Of a stretch of 64,000 nt of DNA, positions 16,378 through 24,524 are shown piece after piece. Both the position numbers and the translations under genes were made by a program. This DNA comes from an uncultured Bacteroidales bacterium (GTDB lineage: Bacteria; Bacteroidota; Bacteroidia; Bacteroidales; Bacteroidaceae). The DNA lies in assembly GCA_902779535.1 (NCBI GenBank), contig CACZBX010000004.1, positions 54,980 through 118,979 on the forward strand, read 5' to 3'. The first letter of the stretch is position 1. The number at the start of each line of letters is the position of its first letter. The notes under the pieces were generated by a model. The model ran no database searches, was not told where the DNA came from, and saw only the letters and a program-made list of their open reading frames with translations.

Positions 16378-16462
16378 CGGAAAGAGAGGGATTCGAACCC
16401 CCGGTGCCTCTCAGCACGCCGGTTTTCAAGACCGGTGTAATCGACCACTCTACCATCTTTCC
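16378..16462 (-). tRNA. tRNA-Ser(UGA)
   Basis: 85 nt on the minus strand. The 7-bp acceptor stem GGAAAGA/TCTTTCC is followed by discriminator G, typical of serine tRNAs. The anticodon loop CTTGAAAA gives anticodon TGA, flanked by the stem CCGGT/ACCGG. A long variable arm (GTGCTGAGAGGCAC) and the T-loop GGTTCGAATCC follow. CCA is not encoded. It overlaps the spurious upstream extension of the dsbD reading frame. Confidence 0.95.
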
Positions 16463-16616
16463 AATGCTTTCTCCTCGAAAGCGGTGCAAAGTTACTGCTA
16501 TTTTTTATTTCTCCAAATGTTTTTTGGAAAAAATTTCCCTATTCATACTTTTTTATAAGCTGCAATCTGATAAACATTGTGGAATTCATTATCTTTACAC
16601 CCAAAATAAAAATTGT

Positions 16617-18596
16617 ATGAAAAAAAGTTTTCTATGGGGATTTATCCTGACAATCTTTGTCGTACTTCCCTCTTTTGCACAGTTTACAGAGCCTGTACAA
16701 TTCAAGACTTCGATCAAAAATATCTCAGACGCTGAGATGCAAATCGTATTCTCAGCTTCAATCGATAAAGGATGGCACGTTTATTCGACCGATCTTCCTT
16801 CGGGTGGACCGATTAAAGCGACCTTTAATATTGAGGAACAAAAGGGTATTGAGTTAGTGGGGGACTTGACCCCTCAATCAAAACCTATCGAGGCCTTTGA
16901 TCGGACATTCGACATGAAACTGAAATATCACGAAAACGAAGTGACATTTACACAGAATTTCAAGATTACCGAACCACAATATCTAATCAAAGGCTATCTG
17001 GAATACGGAGCATGTAACGACGAAACTTGCCTTCCTCCTTCCGAGGTTCCTTTCAACTTCACAGGCGAAGGTAAGGTCGCCTCAACCGCCCCTGTTGTAA
17101 AGAAAACAGAAACTCCTACCCCACCTGTCGTTAATGAAGAGACAGCACCTACTTTGGAGGCAAATACAGATTACTGGCAACCGGTCATTCAGGAACTCCA
17201 ACAATTTGGCAACGAACAAGATCCCACCGATCGCTCGTGGATTTATATTTTCTTTGCCGGTTTCCTCGGCGGACTGATTGCATTGTTCACTCCTTGTGTG
17301 TGGCCAATCATTCCAATGACTGTCAGTTTCTTCTTGAAACGTGCAAACGACAAGCGGAAAGGAATCCGTGACGCATTCATTTACGGCATTTCCATCATCG
17401 TGATCTACGTCACATTAGGTATTGTCATTACCTTACTGTTTGGCGGGAATGCGCTCAACGCTCTTTCTACCAACGCCATCTTTAACTTGTTCTTGTTTGC
17501 CCTCTTGGTTGTGTTCGCTGCATCATTCTTTGGTGGGTTTGAAATCATGCTTCCATCGAAATGGAACAATGCCGTCGATAGCAAGGCTGAACAAACAAGC
17601 GGCTTACTGAGTATTTTCCTCATGGCGTTTACCTTGACATTAGTATCCTTCTCGTGTACCGGACCAATCATTGGTTTCTTACTGGCCGGCGTTTCCACCA
17701 CAGGCAACATGCTGGCACCCATCATCGGAATGTTGGGATTCGCCATTGCTTTGGCATTACCGTTTACACTGTTTGCCATGTTCCCGTCTTGGTTGAAAAC
17801 CATGCCAAAATCGGGTGGCTGGATGAATGTCATCAAGGTTGTATTAGGCTTTATCGAATTGGCTTTTGCCTTGAAATTCCTATCCGTTGCCGACCTTGCC
17901 TATGGCTGGCACATCCTCGACCGTGAGACATTCTTGGCATTGTGGATCGTTATCTTCGGATTGATGGGCATCTACTTGTTAGGCAAGTTGAAGTTTCCAC
18001 ACGATGATGACACTGACCACGTAAGTATTCCTCGATTCTTCATGGCTTTGATCACATTAGCGTTCACCATCTATATGATTCCAGGCTTATGGGGAGCCCC
18101 GCTGAAAGCTATCAGTGCGTTTGCTCCTCCAATGAACACACAGGATTTCAACTTGAACAGCCAAGTTGTCCATGCTAAGTTCGACGATTTCGAAGCAGGC
18201 ATGAAATATGCAAAGGAGAATGGGAAACCTGTCATGATTGATTTCACCGGTTTTGGTTGTGTGAACTGTAGAAAAATGGAGGCAGCTGTATGGACCGACC
18301 CCACGGTATATCGCATCATCAACGACGATTATGTACTAATCTCCTTATATGTCGATTATAAGAAGCCACTCCCCCAGCCAATCAAAGTGACTGAGAATGG
18401 AAAGGAACGGACATTACGAACCATTGGCGACAAATGGAGCCACCTGCAGATGACAAAGTTCGGAGCATTGACTCAACCTTTCTACGTTTTGCTTGACAAC
18501 GAAGGGAAGCCTCTGAACAAAGCATATTCCTATGACGAGGATATCAATAAATACATCGAATTCCTTCAGACAGGATTGCAGAACTATCAGAAATAA
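16617..18596 (+). CDS. dsbD: Thiol:disulfide interchange protein DsbD
   Basis: 659 residues from the ATG at 16617, which opens a signal peptide (MKKSFLWGFILTIFVVLPSFAQ). The longer frame from 16404 is rejected because it runs through the tRNA-Ser. Domain order: N-terminal immunoglobulin-like DsbD-alpha with CNDETCLPP, eight-helix DsbD-beta core from about residue 205 with FTPCVWPIIPM and FSCTGP, C-terminal thioredoxin domain with GCVNCRKME. It passes electrons from cytosolic thioredoxin across the membrane to periplasmic dithiol proteins. A -7-like TATCTTTA lies at 16590-16597. Confidence 0.92.
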   Translation: MKKSFLWGFILTIFVVLPSFAQFTEPVQFKTSIKNISDAEMQIVFSASIDKGWHVYSTDLPSGGPIKATFNIEEQKGIELVGDLTPQSKPIEAFDRTFDMKLKYHENEVTFTQNFKITEPQYLIKGYLEYGACNDETCLPPSEVPFNFTGEGKVASTAPVVKKTETPTPPVVNEETAPTLEANTDYWQPVIQELQQFGNEQDPTDRSWIYIFFAGFLGGLIALFTPCVWPIIPMTVSFFLKRANDKRKGIRDAFIYGISIIVIYVTLGIVITLLFGGNALNALSTNAIFNLFLFALLVVFAASFFGGFEIMLPSKWNNAVDSKAEQTSGLLSIFLMAFTLTLVSFSCTGPIIGFLLAGVSTTGNMLAPIIGMLGFAIALALPFTLFAMFPSWLKTMPKSGGWMNVIKVVLGFIELAFALKFLSVADLAYGWHILDRETFLALWIVIFGLMGIYLLGKLKFPHDDDTDHVSIPRFFMALITLAFTIYMIPGLWGAPLKAISAFAPPMNTQDFNLNSQVVHAKFDDFEAGMKYAKENGKPVMIDFTGFGCVNCRKMEAAVWTDPTVYRIINDDYVLISLYVDYKKPLPQPIKVTENGKERTLRTIGDKWSHLQMTKFGALTQPFYVLLDNEGKPLNKAYSYDEDINKYIEFLQTGLQNYQK

Positions 18597-18616
18597 CACC
18601 TTTAATCATCTATACT

Positions 18617-19915
18617 ATGATAACGAAGACTGAACGTGAAAAAATCATTGCTCTCATCCAAAGAGAGGTCGTACCTGCTATCGGCTGTACGGAACCGATT
18701 GCCGTTGCCTTGTGTGTGGCTAAAGCAACAGAACTTCTGGGGCAACGCCCACAACGGATACAGGCATTGCTCAGTGCCAACATCCTGAAAAACGCCATGG
18801 GTGTAGGTATTCCCGGCACGGGAATGATTGGTTTGCCCATTGCCATTGCCTTGGGTGCCCTGATTGGTAAATCAGAATATGAGTTAGAGGTACTGAAAGA
18901 CTGTACTCCTGCTGATGTGGAAGAAGGAAAAAAGATAATTGCTGCTAATGCAATCTGCATCGGCCTAAAGGAAAACATCCAAGAAAAACTTTATATAGAG
19001 ATCCATTGCGAGGCAAATGGAGAAAGGTCAACCGCCATTATCTCAGGCGGACACACCAATTTCGTCTATCTGTCAAATAGTCAAAGTGTCATCTTAGATA
19101 AAGGAATCTCAAAAGATGAAGAATGCGCAGAAGATGATATCCATTTGACCTTCCATAAAGTCTATGAATTTGCGACCACCGCTCCTATCGATGAGATACG
19201 CTTTATCTTAAAATCGCGTGACCTGAACATGAATGCAGCAGAACAATCATTCCGCGGAAACTACGGCCATGAACTGGGAAAGATCCTTTGCCAAAGTAAG
19301 ACGAAGGAAGAGCTTTTGGGCACCAACACGTTTTCACGAATACTATCTTATACGTCGGCGGCTTGTGATGCCCGTATGGCAGGAGCCATGATCCCCGTCA
19401 TGAGCAATTCAGGTAGCGGGAATCAAGGCATCACCGCCACACTGCCCGTTGTAATCTACGCACAAGACAATCACAAATCGGAAGAAGAACTGATCCGAGC
19501 CCTCACGCTCAGTCATCTGACAGTGGTATATATCAAACAAAATCTCGGACGGCTTTCTGCCTTATGCGGTTGTGTCGTTGCATCGACTGGCTCCAGTTGT
19601 GGAATCACCTACCTGATGGGAGGCTGCTATGAACAGATTACCTTTGCGGTCAAGAATATGATCGGTAATATTACCGGAATGATCTGTGACGGAGCGAAAC
19701 CAAGCTGCGCGCTAAAGGTTACAAGCGGTACTTCCACAGCCCTACTTTCCGCAATCCTCGCCATTGAGCACCAATGTGTGACTTCCGTAGAAGGAATTGT
19801 CGATGATGATGTAGATAAAAGCATCTGGAACCTCACACAAATAGGCAAAGAAGCAATGAACGAGACAGATAAGCTGGTATTGAACATCATGACTCATAAG
19901 AAATGCTGCCATTAG
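18617..19915 (+). CDS. L-cysteine desulfidase family protein (CyuA/YhaM, UPF0597)
   Basis: 432 residues of the UPF0597 family: IGCTEPIAVALCVAKA near the start, GIPGTGMIGLPIAIALG, and late cysteine motifs LSALCGCVVASTGSSCGITY and GMICDGAKPSCALKV that fit a 4Fe-4S cluster site. Members degrade L-cysteine to pyruvate, ammonia and sulfide; some annotations call them serine dehydratase-like. It begins 20 nt after dsbD and ends 3 nt before the AlbA_2 protein, so the three may share a transcript. Confidence 0.8.
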   Translation: MITKTEREKIIALIQREVVPAIGCTEPIAVALCVAKATELLGQRPQRIQALLSANILKNAMGVGIPGTGMIGLPIAIALGALIGKSEYELEVLKDCTPADVEEGKKIIAANAICIGLKENIQEKLYIEIHCEANGERSTAIISGGHTNFVYLSNSQSVILDKGISKDEECAEDDIHLTFHKVYEFATTAPIDEIRFILKSRDLNMNAAEQSFRGNYGHELGKILCQSKTKEELLGTNTFSRILSYTSAACDARMAGAMIPVMSNSGSGNQGITATLPVVIYAQDNHKSEEELIRALTLSHLTVVYIKQNLGRLSALCGCVVASTGSSCGITYLMGGCYEQITFAVKNMIGNITGMICDGAKPSCALKVTSGTSTALLSAILAIEHQCVTSVEGIVDDDVDKSIWNLTQIGKEAMNETDKLVLNIMTHKKCCH

Positions 19916-19918
19916 ATC

Positions 19919-20572
19919 ATGAAAAAGATCTCTGACACGGAATATCTGGAAGAACTGGTGGCAGAAGGAGAGCACGACCACCAAGACTTCAAGTTTCAAA
20001 TCTCCGATGCACGGAAGATTGCGCGAAGCCTTTCGGCTTTCGCAAACACAAAGGGCGGAAGGCTGTTGGTCGGAGTGAAAGATAATGGAAAGATTGCCGG
20101 AGTACGATCAGATGAAGAGATCTACATGGTTCAGGCTGCGGCAAACCGATACTGTCAGCCCAAAGTAGAACTAGAAACACGCTCATATAATGTCAACGGA
20201 AAGATTGTCGTTGAGGTCATCATCGATGAAGCAACTTCAAAACCCATCTATGCGCTAGATGAAGAAGATAAGCCTTGGGCTTACATACGTATCCATGACG
20301 AGAATATCCAAGCTACGATTGTTCACTTAAAGTATTGGCAACACAATAAAGCCCCGGAAGGCTCGCTCGTCACCTTTACCGATCGGGAGGAACGACTGCT
20401 GAACGTCCTTAAGGAGAAAGGAAGTGTTACGCTAAGCCAATGCTGCAAGCTTTGCCGCTTGAACCGCTTTGCTGCCAGCGATCTTCTTGCCGATTTCATT
20501 CGTTTTGGCATTGTCACACCCATCTACAAAGACCGTGTATTCCAATATACTTGGAATAAAAAGGAAGAATAA
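19919..20572 (+). CDS. AlbA_2/Schlafen-type domain protein
   Basis: 217 residues. An N-terminal AlbA_2 domain (about residues 10-130) shows DHQDFKFQISDARKIARSL, SAFANTKGGRLLVGVKDNG and the PKVELETRSY region. It is followed by a short C-terminal winged-helix-like part (FTDREERLLNVLKEKGSVTL). Family proteins are putative nucleic-acid-binding regulators. It follows the cysteine desulfidase gene by 3 nt, which hints at a linked regulatory role, though no target is seen. Confidence 0.7.
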   Translation: MKKISDTEYLEELVAEGEHDHQDFKFQISDARKIARSLSAFANTKGGRLLVGVKDNGKIAGVRSDEEIYMVQAAANRYCQPKVELETRSYNVNGKIVVEVIIDEATSKPIYALDEEDKPWAYIRIHDENIQATIVHLKYWQHNKAPEGSLVTFTDREERLLNVLKEKGSVTLSQCCKLCRLNRFAASDLLADFIRFGIVTPIYKDRVFQYTWNKKEE

Positions 20573-20610
20573 CGCTATTTTCCCTACTTCTTATGTTAAT
20601 ATCTGGACAA

Positions 20611-20705
20611 TTAAGTTTATCACATGGGTGATAAAGGTTTCTCACCTATGTGATAAAAGTTTTTCACCCGTGTGACAAGCTTTTATCACACGGGTGAAAA
20701 GATTA
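20611..20705. repeat. Array of four TCAC-N4-GTGA dyads with 22-bp period (copy 2)
   Basis: TCAC-N4-GTGA starts at 20620, 20642, 20664 and 20686, exactly 22 bp apart, with AT-rich linkers. The left border AATTAAGTTTATCACAT is shared with the array at 2625. The N4 centres differ between units and copies while the arms are kept. It lies between the convergent AlbA_2 and M13 peptidase genes, 28 nt from the latter's stop. Confidence 0.8.
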
Positions 20706-20732
20706 AATAAGCGATTGTTAGGCTTCGTTTTC

Positions 20733-22778
20733 TTACCAGATACGTACACGCTCCGACTCTGGGCGCCACATTGCGTCACCTTCCTTCACGCCGAATGCTT
20801 CATAGAACTCGGGCATGACAGACAGTGGGGCCAAGACTCTCCACTTTGCCGGAGAGTGCTCGTTATTCTTCACTTGGGTAGCAAGTGCTTCGGGGCGCAT
20901 TTGTTCCATCCATGCCAATGCATAGCCTAGGAAGAAACGCTGTGCCGGCGTATAACCGGAGATTATCACATTATTCTTGTACTGGTCGGTGCGTTGGAAA
21001 GCTTCAAAAGCCATCACCGTTCCACCTAAGTCGGCAATATTCTCGCCCAACGTCAGCTTACCATTGATGTGCAGACTGTCGACTACCGTATAATCACTGT
21101 ACATCTTCACCACTTGTTCAGCTTTGGCATCAAAACGTTTCTTATCTTCCTCGGTCCACCAGTTCTTTAAGTTGCCTTCTGCATCGTAATTACATCCACC
21201 ATCATCAAATCCATGGGTGATTTCATGACCGAAGGTACTACCGATGATTGCATAAAGGATCGCATCGTCAGGCATTTGGCCATTAAAGCCGGGAACGATA
21301 ATGTTACAGCCAGGAATACAGATCTCGTTATTCGAAGGAGAATAATAAGCATTATAGGTTTGGGGCTGCATGTGCCACTCCCAGCGCTCAACAGGCTTCC
21401 CGTATTTGTCGACCATCCGTTTCATGCTCCACTTGCGAGCGTTCATCATGTTCTGCACATATGAATCGCGACTGATTTCCAACTCACTGTAATCTTTCCA
21501 CCGATCGGGATAAGCCAGTTTTTCGTTGATTGCATTCAACTTGTTCAAGGCTTTCTCCTTTGTAGCGTCGCTCATCCAATCCAATTTCTGAATATGTTCA
21601 GCGAAAACATCACGAACGGCATGACCAATTTCCAGGAACTTCTCCTTGACACCTTGAGGCAAAAAACGTTCTACGTAAACTTGTCCCAACAAATCACCAA
21701 GGGTGCGGTTCGTCGTGTTCACCACACGTTTCCAACGCGGAGACGGCTCCTGAATACCATTCATCGTCTTGGAGTAGAAGTTGAAATTCTTCATATACAA
21801 GTCGTCATCCAGGTATGAGGTCAAGCCATCCAGATAACAGAACTTCAAGTAATTCTTCCAGTCGTTAAGGGAATAACTGTTCAATGTCTTGTTCAGAGCG
21901 GTAAAGAACTCGGGTTGTCCTACTACGACAGAGTCAACTTGCTCCAAACCAACGCCTTTGAAGAACACGTCCCAGTCCAGTTGCGGAGTCATCCGTTGCA
22001 ATTTGGCAATAGACATCTTGTTATAGTTCTTGTACGGATCACGCATATCTTCAGGATGACGAGAAGCGAGTGCCAAAGCGGTCTCAATCTCCAACTGCTT
22101 ATCAGCAGCCTTCGTTGCAGCCTGCTCATCCAAGCCCATCCGTTCGAACAAGCCTTTAGCATAGACGAGGAAAGCATTGCGGACAGCCTTCGAATTCTCA
22201 TCCTGATTCTCATAATAACCTCTGCTTGGCATGGAAGTACCGCCCTGTCCCAGCGAAACCGTGATCTGATTACTGTTCATATCGTCCTGTCCCACATAGA
22301 AACTGAACAGAGGACCGCTAGAAACCGTATTGATATAAGCCACCATCGCATTGAACTGGTCGAAGTTACCCATCTGGTCAAGCCAGTCCAGGTCGTCCTT
22401 CAAGTCGGAAATACCTTTTGTGTTCAAGGCTACGCTATCCATTCCTGAGAAATACAAGTCGCCCACCTTTTGTTCATTGCTACCTTCCGGATATTCCTTT
22501 GAAGATGTTTCCTTACAAATCTCAAGAACTTGTTCCCTGACCGTGTCGGCAACAGCGGTAAAGATACCATTTTCCTTTTCACTGGCCGGAATCGGGTTTT
22601 CCTTGAGCCAAGTTCCGTTCGCAAATGTCCAAAAATCATCTTGTGCGCGTACAGTTGTGTCTATATGAGCAGCAAGTGGGTCAACAAAAGTTTTTCCACC
22701 ATTTGATGTACAGGCACCCAACATCAACGAAGCCAAAACGAGGCTCCATCCCATCACATTAAACTTGTTTCCTTTCAT
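20733..22778 (-). CDS. pepO: M13 family (neprilysin/PepO-like) metallopeptidase, lipoprotein
   Basis: 681 residues from the ATG at 22778, which gives a lipoprotein signal (MKGNKFNVMGWSLVLASLMLGAC). The frame opens further upstream at 22835, but that part overlaps a terminator. The zinc site is HEITH in FGHEITHGFDDGG with the third ligand in GENIADLGG. The Asn/Ala substrate motif NAYYSP and a C-terminal tail ending in R-x-W are typical of M13. It cleaves small peptides at the cell envelope. The 22-bp dyad array lies directly after its stop. Confidence 0.9.
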   Translation of the reverse strand: MKGNKFNVMGWSLVLASLMLGACTSNGGKTFVDPLAAHIDTTVRAQDDFWTFANGTWLKENPIPASEKENGIFTAVADTVREQVLEICKETSSKEYPEGSNEQKVGDLYFSGMDSVALNTKGISDLKDDLDWLDQMGNFDQFNAMVAYINTVSSGPLFSFYVGQDDMNSNQITVSLGQGGTSMPSRGYYENQDENSKAVRNAFLVYAKGLFERMGLDEQAATKAADKQLEIETALALASRHPEDMRDPYKNYNKMSIAKLQRMTPQLDWDVFFKGVGLEQVDSVVVGQPEFFTALNKTLNSYSLNDWKNYLKFCYLDGLTSYLDDDLYMKNFNFYSKTMNGIQEPSPRWKRVVNTTNRTLGDLLGQVYVERFLPQGVKEKFLEIGHAVRDVFAEHIQKLDWMSDATKEKALNKLNAINEKLAYPDRWKDYSELEISRDSYVQNMMNARKWSMKRMVDKYGKPVERWEWHMQPQTYNAYYSPSNNEICIPGCNIIVPGFNGQMPDDAILYAIIGSTFGHEITHGFDDGGCNYDAEGNLKNWWTEEDKKRFDAKAEQVVKMYSDYTVVDSLHINGKLTLGENIADLGGTVMAFEAFQRTDQYKNNVIISGYTPAQRFFLGYALAWMEQMRPEALATQVKNNEHSPAKWRVLAPLSVMPEFYEAFGVKEGDAMWRPESERVRIW

Positions 22779-22805
22779 TCTTTTTCTTTTTTGTAACATT
22801 CCATT

Positions 22806-22843
22806 AAAAAAGGCATTTGCCCGGCAATCAGACAAACGCCCTT
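22806..22843 (-). terminator. Intrinsic terminator
   Basis: On the minus strand AAGGGCGTTTG pairs with CAAATGCCTTT (two G-T pairs) and a T-run follows. It ends the transcript of the 22863-23309 gene, 20 nt after its stop, just before the M13 peptidase start. Confidence 0.7.
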
Positions 22844-22862
22844 CTCTATTACTTATTTTTGT

Positions 22863-23309
22863 TTATTTCAATAAATCTGCCAAGAACTGATTCAAGTCTT
22901 CATCCAGCCCTTTCATCAGTCCTTCGTCGATAAGCATCGTTTCCTCGTCGTCAATCAAGAGCAATTCGGAAAGCGTTTCATAGTCATCGTCTACCAGGAC
23001 AAAGGAATAAGGCTTCATAATTTTCAGTTGGTCGAAATATTTCTCCGAATTCAAGCCCTTCAGCACATGCTTCAGGATACGCTCACTCTCCATTTCGAAA
23101 TCTTCACCGGGATAATCGACCCAATCTTCGACAATGGTACGTGCCAACTCCTCATCCTCGTCATTATAGACGACCAATTCGCCGGTATCCTGCTTAGACT
23201 GCATATGGATATCGGTTACCATCTCATCCATCTCATCGTTAATGTATCTGCTCACGGCTTCTTTGATACATGCAATGACTGATGCTTTCGACTGTTCACT
23301 AAACTTCAT
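22863..23309 (-). CDS. Hypothetical acidic 148-residue protein
   Basis: Not recognised. The protein is strongly acidic (DEMDEMVTDI, VYNDEDEELA, DDDYETLSELLLIDDEETM), soluble and without a signal. The start at 23309 (MKFSEQSKAS) is chosen over 23348 because the -7 box TATTTTTG (minus, 23338-23345) with TTTG 22 nt further up sits inside the longer frame. It appears to be a single-gene transcript between its own promoter and the terminator at 22806-22843. Confidence 0.65.
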   Translation of the reverse strand: MKFSEQSKASVIACIKEAVSRYINDEMDEMVTDIHMQSKQDTGELVVYNDEDEELARTIVEDWVDYPGEDFEMESERILKHVLKGLNSEKYFDQLKIMKPYSFVLVDDDYETLSELLLIDDEETMLIDEGLMKGLDEDLNQFLADLLK

Positions 23310-23395
23310 AAATATTTTGTTGTCTTTTATCAGATTCCAAAAATACAAAGAAATAACCTAAATACAACAAATCCGCTTACTTTTTCTACAAAAGA

Positions 23396-24400
23396 TTATT
23401 CCTGTCCCTTGAAACGGTTCATCTGTATATTCAATTTATTCATTTCCTGCTGTCTGCGCTGCAAGGCTGCCTGATAGTAGGTAATGGTATTCCTATCGTT
23501 CACATTGCTCTCGCCTACCAGAGCCTTAGCTTTGTCCAACCATTCCATTGCCTTGTCCAGTTGGTCGGTCATCTCACAATACAAAGCCAAGTTGAATGCT
23601 GCACGCATCTTATTCTTTCCTTTCTTCTTTTCATAAAGATTGGTCCACAACCGTCCGGCCTCTTCAAGGTCGTTCTCACGCAATGCGACTCCGGCATCCC
23701 TGAATTCTGCCATTCCTCCATCATAATAGATACGTTGAACTCCATGCCAATATGGAATCAACTTATTGGCGATCTTCATTCCTGCATACCCCGATGTCTC
23801 CTTTGCAATAACATCATCCGACAAGTTCAGGTCCAATTCAAACTGAAGCGTATCGACATCGGTAACCTGCATGAAAGCCTTATCACGTGTAGGAACATAA
23901 AGATGAACCAAAGCAGCATAGCTTGCATTGACCGCATCGAAAGGTATACCATAGTAATTGTCCCATAACTGTCCGATGCTCGTCCGCACATACAATCGGT
24001 CAACCGAGACAATCATGTCAGCATCCAAGTCGCCTAATAACTGACGGACTTGCGCCGGTTTCAACTCGTGATATTGCGGAGCATCGTTCTCATCATACCT
24101 ATATAATAAGGAGTCGCATACAACTACCTTATTAAAATAGTTGCCTTCAGCCAAGACATTGGCTACTTCCTGCACGAATGTTGCACCATCTGCTTCAAAT
24201 TCCTTCGCTGTATGACGGAGATATGATTGCTTGCCCAGTTCTTCCTTCGGCATATTATTGACGATAGCAACGTTTTTCAAGTCGTTAGGAAAACTGATCT
24301 CGGCTGGCTTCAACTGCTCAAACTGCAACAACTGCACGCTACTGCACGATGACAAGATTGTCATTACAGCCACACTGATAAACAAATGTAATCTTTTCAT
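23396..24400 (-). CDS. DUF6340 family lipoprotein
   Basis: 334 residues with a lipobox (MTILSSCSS). A Bacteroidota-specific domain follows: VAIVNNMPKEELG, ADMIVSVDRLYV, then a C-terminal TPR-like region (AAFNLALYCEMTDQLDKAMEW). The family is known only as a domain of unknown function in outer-membrane or periplasmic lipoproteins. A -7 box TACTTTTG lies at 24428-24435 (minus). It sits between secA's terminator and the acidic gene. Confidence 0.7.
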   Translation of the reverse strand: MKRLHLFISVAVMTILSSCSSVQLLQFEQLKPAEISFPNDLKNVAIVNNMPKEELGKQSYLRHTAKEFEADGATFVQEVANVLAEGNYFNKVVVCDSLLYRYDENDAPQYHELKPAQVRQLLGDLDADMIVSVDRLYVRTSIGQLWDNYYGIPFDAVNASYAALVHLYVPTRDKAFMQVTDVDTLQFELDLNLSDDVIAKETSGYAGMKIANKLIPYWHGVQRIYYDGGMAEFRDAGVALRENDLEEAGRLWTNLYEKKKGKNKMRAAFNLALYCEMTDQLDKAMEWLDKAKALVGESNVNDRNTITYYQAALQRRQQEMNKLNIQMNRFKGQE

Positions 24401-24470
24401 AAGGCTATACCCTTTCTTCCTAATTCACAAAAGTAACGCATTTATATCAATTAAAACGTTAAAAGGTATT

Positions 24471-24509
24471 AAAAAAGAGACTGCCTCATGTGGAGACAGT
24501 CTCTTTTTA
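24471..24509 (-). terminator. Intrinsic terminator of secA
   Basis: AAAAAGAGACTG/CAGTCTCTTTTTT stem on the minus strand with a T-run, 15 nt after the secA stop. Confidence 0.85.
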
Positions 24510-24524
24510 TGGTACCTAGACCGA

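Noticed and set aside
16404..16616. N-terminal extension of dsbD
   Set aside because: The extra 71 codons run antisense through the tRNA-Ser gene and lack a signal peptide; the ATG at 16617 opens a perfect one.
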